Source: DATDEW01 sp046590205 (GTDB lineage: Bacteria > Bacteroidota > Ignavibacteria > Palsa-1295). From it: a stretch of 64,000 nt of DNA. Shown here one piece after another: positions 58,876 through 64,000 of this stretch. Where the stretch lies: positions 6,016-70,015 of the forward strand of contig JBKJTT010000037.1 of assembly GCA_046590205.1 (NCBI GenBank), read 5' to 3'. Position numbers and translations under genes: made by a program. A model generated the notes under the pieces. It was not told the DNA's origin, searched no databases, and saw nothing but the letters and a program-made list of their open reading frames with translations. Position 1 is the stretch's first letter. The number at the start of each line of letters is the position of its first letter.

Positions 58876-59067
58876 CTTATAACATACGGGTTTCAGCGGA
58901 AGTGAGAACCTAAAGTGAGAACCTATCCCATACTTTTCTGTATCCTGAACTAACCCTAATACTTCAATTTTTCCGTCAAATTTGACATTGGAATTGACTT
59001 GTATTTTGGGTGATTCTTCCGTACCTTTGAACAGCGAAGCGATTAATGATGGATACCCTTCTTTCAT
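58858..59067 (-). CDS. Possible small protein (69 residues), doubtful
   Basis: An open frame: KEGYPSLIASLFKGTEESPK then IQVNSNVKFDGKIEVLGLVQ and a basic end. Its stop lies inside the terminator hairpin of the opposing gene. No signal peptide, membrane helix or recognised family, and no good promoter box. It could be a real gene of the neighbouring mobile element or chance. Confidence 0.3.
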   Translation of the reverse strand: MKEGYPSLIASLFKGTEESPKIQVNSNVKFDGKIEVLGLVQDTEKYGIGSHFRFSLPLKPVCYKEKRAD

Positions 59068-59485
59068 TTTGACACTTCGGTATTCAGATATGGCACTAAA
59101 TCGGTAGTTCTACCAATGGAGTAGATAGGAGATCGTAGGAAGAGATGGTACATCGTAGCCCATTTCACTGTCACCCTACAACACTGTCCGTATCTTTGAG
59201 GAGCAAAGCGACAAATGGAGGAATACACCCTTTTGTTCGTCTCTTTGCAAGTTCTTACATAGAATATCAATAACTTAGTCTATTAGTGCGCATTAGTACC
59301 AATTCGCTCTAATAGATCGAAAGTTCTTGGATTTTGAAGAATTTCTTCGTATATTGAGGAGCAAAGCGACGAAATAAGAAAAGGGGGGAGTCCCTATTCT
59401 TGATTCAGAGCTTTTGCAACAGGTAAAAAGGACATATAGCCGTAGTAGCATTTCACAGGATGATGAATGGATAATTCTGAATCCT
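59068..59485. repeat. Non-coding stretch before the integrase with a 17-base direct repeat
   Basis: TTGAGGAGCAAAGCGAC occurs at 59196-59212 and 59354-59370, 158 bases apart, each preceded by CGTAT and followed by (A/G)AAAT. The first copy includes a TATCTTTG promoter-like box. This may be an attachment or replication site of the element that starts here. No convincing gene was seen. Confidence 0.5.
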
Positions 59486-60742
59486 ATGTCTAAATACGTG
59501 AAAGCTACAAATCCCTTTGAGATCGAAGGGCGGGCATGTTGGTATGTAAAAATTACCAATACGGACCCTGATACCGGACGCAAAAGACACCTAAAAAAGA
59601 CCACAGGCGTTCGTGTTGACGAAAAAGACTCTTATAAAAAGGCACTCGAAGCAGGGCTAAAGGTGCTTGCTAAGTACCAGACTAACTTTGATCCTTCCTC
59701 TCCTAACAGACTTCGTGACTTTGCCGAAAACTATATAGCCGAACGTGAAGCCGAAGGACTCTCTGCACGGACCATTGAAGATATTAAGAATACATTCAAT
59801 GCTTTCATTTTCTCACAAGGGGCAACTGTGTTCATCTCACAGATTAGCGGAAGAGATGCACGGACATTTCTTTTCAAAGAACAAAAGTCCGGGTTCTCCG
59901 CAAACAGGCATTTTAAGTATCTTCGTACTGCATTTAATAGGGCTGTACGAGATGGACAAATACCCTCAAATCCGTTCGATCAAATTGATACGAAGGCACT
60001 TCGTAAACGAATGAAACCGCGTCCGCGTGGACTTCTTACTTCCGAAGAGGTAATACAAATATTTTCATTAATGCCAAAAGCATCATTTGCAGAACGAACG
60101 TATGCAAACTTCTTTCTCTTCCTTTATGGGACTGCATTCCGAAGAGGTGAAGCATGTTTTCTCGAAACAAAAGACTACAGCTTTAACGAAAGGGTTATCC
60201 GTGCCGTAGATAAGGAAGAACACTCGCTAAAAACAGAAGCATCACAAGGTGAGATACCAATGATTTCGTACTCTGAATTGGCATTAAAAGAACAGCTTAA
60301 AAACAAAAACCAACACAAAGACGAACGTATCAGAGAGTCCCGGTATGTGTTCTGCAAACGGGAAGGTGAACATTATGACCCCGAAACATTAACGTGTGCC
60401 ATACTAACTCGTGTTCGTGCCGTATGCAAGCTATTAGGTATTAATTCTAATGGGGTTGACTTACATTCACTCCGGCACTCCCTTATTCAACATCTTATTG
60501 ATAGTGGAGTTGAGCCAATTACTGTATCTAAACTTGCAAGGCATGAAAATCTTAGTACCACTCTGAATTTCTATCATAAAACAAAAGATACCCATGCTAA
60601 ATTTGAAGCAGTTCTTCGAGTTACGGACCAATTTCCATTACCTGTATCTGTAGTTAAGCCGGAAGGCGTTTCAATGTTTATTGATGCTACACTCCGAGAA
60701 ACGAAAGTAGTCATACCTGAATATGAAGGGAGCGTAGTATGA
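59486..60742 (+). CDS. Tyrosine recombinase (integrase)
   Basis: A 418-residue phage-type integrase. An N-terminal Arm/SAM-like DNA-binding part (YIAEREAEGLSARTIEDIKN) precedes the catalytic domain with the expected residues: Arg in FLYGTAFRRGEACFLE, HxxR in DLHSLRHSLIQHLI, then RHENLSTTLNFY with the second His and the Tyr nucleophile. ATG 59486 is used; an in-frame TTG at 59414 would add 24 residues. It marks the left end of an integrated element. Overlaps the next gene by four bases (ATGA). Confidence 0.9.
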   Translation: MSKYVKATNPFEIEGRACWYVKITNTDPDTGRKRHLKKTTGVRVDEKDSYKKALEAGLKVLAKYQTNFDPSSPNRLRDFAENYIAEREAEGLSARTIEDIKNTFNAFIFSQGATVFISQISGRDARTFLFKEQKSGFSANRHFKYLRTAFNRAVRDGQIPSNPFDQIDTKALRKRMKPRPRGLLTSEEVIQIFSLMPKASFAERTYANFFLFLYGTAFRRGEACFLETKDYSFNERVIRAVDKEEHSLKTEASQGEIPMISYSELALKEQLKNKNQHKDERIRESRYVFCKREGEHYDPETLTCAILTRVRAVCKLLGINSNGVDLHSLRHSLIQHLIDSGVEPITVSKLARHENLSTTLNFYHKTKDTHAKFEAVLRVTDQFPLPVSVVKPEGVSMFIDATLRETKVVIPEYEGSVV

Positions 60743-61020
60743 CAAACGAACTTAACACCATACATCAGTACCTGCATTACTTGATACTACTACGAGAACC
60801 GCGCTCGGTTGAAGGGCTACAAGATATTCTGCAATCGGAAGTGCCTTTTGATTGCTATTCAGAGATAATGCCTGTTTACTCGTATGAAGATATGCTGTGT
60901 GTCAGGGTCCGTATCTATAGCACATTAAGAGGAAAGCCCTTCGAGCTGCCATTAGCACGGGATGAAGCGTATGCCCTCAAACAATCAACACTCTTAACAT
61001 CCGAGATGGAAATACATTAG
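60739..61020 (+). CDS. Hypothetical small protein of the integrated element
   Basis: A 93-residue acidic protein (TNELNTIHQYLHYLILLREP, RSVEGLQDILQSEVPFDCYS). It overlaps the integrase stop and ends seven bases before the replication-protein gene, so the three form one operon. No helix-turn-helix or membrane segment is evident. It could be an excisionase or a replication accessory protein by position; sequence does not decide. Confidence 0.65.
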   Translation: MTNELNTIHQYLHYLILLREPRSVEGLQDILQSEVPFDCYSEIMPVYSYEDMLCVRVRIYSTLRGKPFELPLARDEAYALKQSTLLTSEMEIH

Positions 61021-61027
61021 TACCACT

Positions 61028-62056
61028 ATGCGATATACATCTGTAGGTTTTGATACGATAGAAGCGGTAAAAGTGCTTCAAAAGAACTCGATTCGTCACT
61101 TCCTTTCACACTGTGAAAGGATATATACTAACGATGATGGTTTCCTATACAGAGATAAGGCAACACATACTCTATACTCTAAAGTGGAAGGGAATGCAGT
61201 AACCATACAGACTTCAATTCCACATTTTCTAAAAGGACATAACATCGAGCTATCCGGCTATAAGGATGTTACACGGTTCTTAGAACTCTTTGAAAATCGT
61301 TTTGACCAGTCATTTGAGACTGCACAGGTCACTCGATTAGATGTTACTACCACTATTGAAACAGAAAATCCATTTGTTGATTACTTGAACGTCTTTACAA
61401 ACCCTCGTTACTTTGGATTGCCGTATATATTTGACACCAGTTTTTACATCAATAGCAAGAATGTAATCATTCATTGTTACGATAAGTCAATTCAAAGTAG
61501 CAAAAACCTGAAATATGTTCGGAAGCAGTGTTCTGACACCCTCCATCCAAATCTAAGCAGATTAGAGGTACGTTTAGTAAGGAAAGTATGTCAGACGTTG
61601 CGGAAGAAAGGGGAATGGAGCTTCCAACAGATACAGCTTGGCGATCTTGCAAAGAAAGAACATTTCTTCGCTGTTATCCGATATGCCGAACGTGTAATGA
61701 ACAGCATAATCATTACTCCAAAAAACTCTATAATCAGAAGCAAGAAAGGGTTTGCAGAGTGGTATCTATTGAAGCAATTAGTTACGGACCCTGCTACTGC
61801 TTGTGAGGTAGAAGAGATGTTCCGTAAAGGCGGTATGACAAAAGCTGTTTACGATTCACTGCAAAATGATATACAGAATGGTGCAAACGAGCGGAAAAGG
61901 ATAGAGATACAATCGCTGTTAAAAATAGCATTTGATAAAATCTATGCAGCCAAAGAGAAACGACCCTCTATCAAACGAGATGAACCAACTCCGAAAGGTA
62001 TCTTGATTAAGATACCCCCTAAATTATACATTCCACAACCTACACCAGTCCACTGA
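61028..62056 (+). CDS. Gene II/X-like replication protein
   Basis: A 342-residue protein resembling phage/plasmid replication initiators of the gene II/X type: VTRLDVTTTIETENPFVDYL and KNVIIHCYDKSIQSSKN then PNLSRLEVRLVRKVCQTLRK follow the order of conserved motifs in that family, and QLGDLAKKEHFF is a typical later element. Such proteins nick the origin strand in rolling-circle replication of filamentous phages and small plasmids. A Tyr for nicking is present (several candidates, including the CYDK Tyr). The C-terminus is Lys/Pro-rich. Convergent with the methyltransferase, zero gap. Confidence 0.6.
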   Translation: MRYTSVGFDTIEAVKVLQKNSIRHFLSHCERIYTNDDGFLYRDKATHTLYSKVEGNAVTIQTSIPHFLKGHNIELSGYKDVTRFLELFENRFDQSFETAQVTRLDVTTTIETENPFVDYLNVFTNPRYFGLPYIFDTSFYINSKNVIIHCYDKSIQSSKNLKYVRKQCSDTLHPNLSRLEVRLVRKVCQTLRKKGEWSFQQIQLGDLAKKEHFFAVIRYAERVMNSIIITPKNSIIRSKKGFAEWYLLKQLVTDPATACEVEEMFRKGGMTKAVYDSLQNDIQNGANERKRIEIQSLLKIAFDKIYAAKEKRPSIKRDEPTPKGILIKIPPKLYIPQPTPVH

Positions 62057-63661
62057 CTAAAACATCCCTTCCTGTCCTGTCTGTTTTTTACTCTTACTTG
62101 CTTTCTTGAAGGTTGCGGCTCCGAGTGAGTAGTCTTTGTATTCGGGACGTTCGGTTTTGTTTAGCAGCCCTTCAATCGTTAGTATCTGTACTTTGGGTAC
62201 AGGTGTATTGCCGGGGGATTCGTAAAAACCCTCTTTGATCGCTTCCTTTCGCATAGGGTCCGTAGGGGCTGCTAAGGTAACGAATAACCCCATCTCTGCT
62301 TTTTCCCGTTCTACAACGTGTGCTAAGTCACGGACCATTGACACAGAGACGTTCTCTCCACCTTTAACCGATACAACGATCTTCTTTGCATCCCCGGTAT
62401 CATCATGGAAGAATATGAGTCCATCAATTCCACCATCTGATCCTTTCTTCTTTCCCTGATAGGGTTGCGCTCCTACAAGCGAACATGCCCACCATTGGAA
62501 CTGGTATTTGTCCCGCTCTGCAAGATTACGCGCTCCATCCAAATCTTTCGGCGTACCCTCTACATCAAACTCGATAGTAGGGAAAGCATCCCGCAACCGT
62601 TTTTCTATGAGTGAGATTGCAAGATGGGTAATGTCTATTCCTATCCATTTACGGTTTAGCTTTTCGGCTCCATGAACAGCCGTACCACAACCACAGAACG
62701 GATCAAGAACTACATCCCCTTCATTTGATGATGCTTGTATGATACGCTCTAATAATATAAGCGGCTTTTGGGTCGGATAACCAATTGATTCATTACCACT
62801 AACAAGTTCTATGTCATTCCAAACATCATCAACAGGAATCCCTTCCTGTTCATCTAAGAAACGCTTGTAACGTGGAATTCCTTTTCCACCTCTTGGTACT
62901 ATGATGTTACCTTTCCTATCCTCTTCCATCATACGATCTCTTGTCCATCTCCATACTTTAGTCACACCCTTAAACTCGTAGGTAAGATTAGGACGGTCCG
63001 GGTTTGGATTTAGTAAAGAAGTCAGTTGATAATACCTTCCATTTTCATCTTTCAAAGAGTATTGTTTCTTGACTCTTTCAGGATCGTATGCCTTATATGA
63101 AGGATTCCATTTTGTTTTTGAAGTGTCTTTTGCATATCCTAAAATTACATCATGGTTATTTGCAAAACGAGTAAACGCCTGCCCTTTTGGGTGCGAACGT
63201 CTCCATATAATCTCATTTCGATAGTTCTCTTTTCCAAATACACCATCTAATACTATTTTGAGATAGTGAGATGCAGTTGGATCACAATGGAGATATAGAC
63301 TCCCTGTATCTTTCAGAACGCGGTGTAATTCTATGAGACGGTTTGCCATCATTACGAGGTATGCCATCATGTCATTCTCTCCTAAGAAAGAACGAAGGGC
63401 ACGGACCATCTCTGCAACTTCGGTATTTGACTGTGAAAGTATCTCTCTATACTCCCGTTCAGCTTGTTCACCCCAATGCCATGAATCCTCAAATGCCGTT
63501 ATCTGTGCATCAGACGTATGCCCCTTCGGGGTTTTGAAGAGGACGTTATAGTCCCGTTTCGAGTTGAACGGCGGATCAAGATAGATAAGGTCAACTGACT
63601 GGTCCGGGATATGCTCCCGTAAGATATGCAGGTTATCCCCGAAAAAGAGTTGGTTTGTCAT
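62057..63661 (-). CDS. DNA methyltransferase fused to an Mrr-like nuclease domain
   Basis: A 534-residue protein. The N-terminal part is a beta-class DNA methyltransferase: DPPF motif in LIYLDPPFNSKRDYNVLF near residue 30 and the AdoMet motif VVLDPFCGCGTAVHGAEKL near 315, as in type III Mod proteins. From about 400, KKGSDGGIDGLIFFHD and KKIVVSVKGGENVSVSM match the PD-(D/E)xK pattern of Mrr-like restriction domains, with AEMGLFVTLAAPTDPMRKEA after it. This suggests restriction and modification in one chain. ATG 63661 lies four bases after a TATTTTTG promoter box, so the mRNA is probably leaderless. Confidence 0.82.
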   Translation of the reverse strand: MTNQLFFGDNLHILREHIPDQSVDLIYLDPPFNSKRDYNVLFKTPKGHTSDAQITAFEDSWHWGEQAEREYREILSQSNTEVAEMVRALRSFLGENDMMAYLVMMANRLIELHRVLKDTGSLYLHCDPTASHYLKIVLDGVFGKENYRNEIIWRRSHPKGQAFTRFANNHDVILGYAKDTSKTKWNPSYKAYDPERVKKQYSLKDENGRYYQLTSLLNPNPDRPNLTYEFKGVTKVWRWTRDRMMEEDRKGNIIVPRGGKGIPRYKRFLDEQEGIPVDDVWNDIELVSGNESIGYPTQKPLILLERIIQASSNEGDVVLDPFCGCGTAVHGAEKLNRKWIGIDITHLAISLIEKRLRDAFPTIEFDVEGTPKDLDGARNLAERDKYQFQWWACSLVGAQPYQGKKKGSDGGIDGLIFFHDDTGDAKKIVVSVKGGENVSVSMVRDLAHVVEREKAEMGLFVTLAAPTDPMRKEAIKEGFYESPGNTPVPKVQILTIEGLLNKTERPEYKDYSLGAATFKKASKSKKQTGQEGMF

Positions 63662-63665
63662 TACG

Positions 63666-63673
63666 CAAAAATA
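63666..63673 (-). promoter_or_regulatory. TAnnTTTG box of the methyltransferase gene
   Basis: TATTTTTG on the minus strand, only four bases before the ATG, implying a leaderless transcript. It supports this start over an in-frame one ten codons upstream. Confidence 0.5.
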
Positions 63674-63757
63674 CAACAATACTTGACACATTTATCCCTT
63701 TTTATAGTGTCGGATTTGTCGGGTTTTGGAGGGGGAGATATTTTCCGCCGGAAAATA

Positions 63758-64000
63758 TTACACTAATGGCAGTCCTTTTCTTATGTCATATTTGCTCCAA
63801 TCCATGTGGTTGCTTAACGTCTGTTGGATTCCGATAGTGTTGAGGATAGGATAGATACGGTCCGCTTTCCTTCGTAGCCGTTCATAACGCTTTGTGATCT
63901 TCCCATTGTATGACCGCTTGTAATTCTTCTGCATTACCTCTTTATAGAGCTTTTCAGACTTCATAAGGGCAAAGAGAACCTTCTGTTCTCTCCTAAACGA
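63758..64000 (-). CDS. Hypothetical protein, C-terminal part
   Basis: An open frame of 80 codons reaching the right edge without a stop: REQKVLFALMKSEKLYKEVM, then KRYERLRRKADRIYPILNTI and SKYDIRKGLPLV at the end. It is basic and probably helical. An ATG at 63964 would give a 68-residue protein, but the frame stays open to the window's end, so the gene may be longer. It lies upstream of the methyltransferase on the same strand and belongs to the same element. No family recognised. Confidence 0.5.
   Translation of the reverse strand, partial: SFRREQKVLFALMKSEKLYKEVMQKNYKRSYNGKITKRYERLRRKADRIYPILNTIGIQQTLSNHMDWSKYDIRKGLPLV

Noticed and set aside
59064..59270. Small minus-strand frame before the integrase
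   Set aside because: No motif or promoter, and it crosses one copy of the direct repeat.

Overview
The window looks like chromosomal DNA of a Gram-negative bacterium of the Bacteroidota/Chlorobi (FCB) group. The evidence is many promoter boxes of the TAnnTTTG type, several secreted proteins ending in type IX secretion (T9SS) sorting domains, GWxTD and DUF2723 proteins, many lipoproteins, and frequent lack of strong Shine-Dalgarno sites. A Kapabacteria/Ignavibacteria-like lineage would fit, but there is no rRNA here and this is inference.

Layout. 1-9.2 kb: a lysine 6-aminotransferase (cut by the window edge), a 2-oxoacid:acceptor oxidoreductase alpha subunit, a decayed macro-domain gene, bacterioferritin, a Fur-family regulator with an FTR1 iron permease, a TolB-like protein and Lon. 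9.2-12.4 kb: a stress block (lon, hsp20, a 35-residue membrane peptide, dnaK) with three phased palindromes and a sigma-54-like site between lon and hsp20. 12.4-25.2 kb: a PolB-type exonuclease, a LolC/FtsX-like protein with no ordinary start codon, a tightly overlapped Nudix-mutY-ogg2 oxidised-guanine repair operon, rho, a BMC-like orphan protein, a YbbR protein, an M20 amidohydrolase and a DUF2723 glycosyltransferase. 25.2-34.8 kb: a candidate small RNA, tRNA-Gly(CCC), a SLOG-plus-membrane protein resembling nucleotide-sensing defence effectors, an AT-rich cassette of secreted proteins including a T9SS metalloprotease, a GT-C protein, a SIMPL protein and an antitoxin/PIN toxin pair. 34.8-45.9 kb: a 3-hydroxyacyl-CoA dehydrogenase/epimerase/thiolase operon, an operon led by rimO with a GWxTD protein and a degenerate glycerate-kinase-like protein, and an OmpA-family protein.

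45.9-57.3 kb is a copper-handling island: a His-rich CPH-type P-ATPase, a complete multicopper oxidase, a thioredoxin-like T9SS protein, a pair of overlapping genes that look like a split multicopper oxidase, an outer-membrane barrel, an exported HMA protein, two small exported Cys-rich proteins, and a divergent DUF305 lipoprotein. Most lie in one leftward run and several products carry T9SS tails, suggesting copper oxidation or sequestration at the cell surface.

57.6-64 kb: lexA with a small companion gene, then the start of an apparent integrated element: tyrosine recombinase, a small protein, a gene II/X-like replication protein, and a methyltransferase fused to a restriction-nuclease-like domain. 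The element runs off the right edge.

Strongest leads: the SLOG-membrane protein, the split copper oxidase and metallothionein-like peptide in the copper island, the compact 8-oxoguanine operon, the BMC-like orphan, the unassigned small RNA, the triple palindrome before hsp20, and the LolC-like gene without a canonical start.
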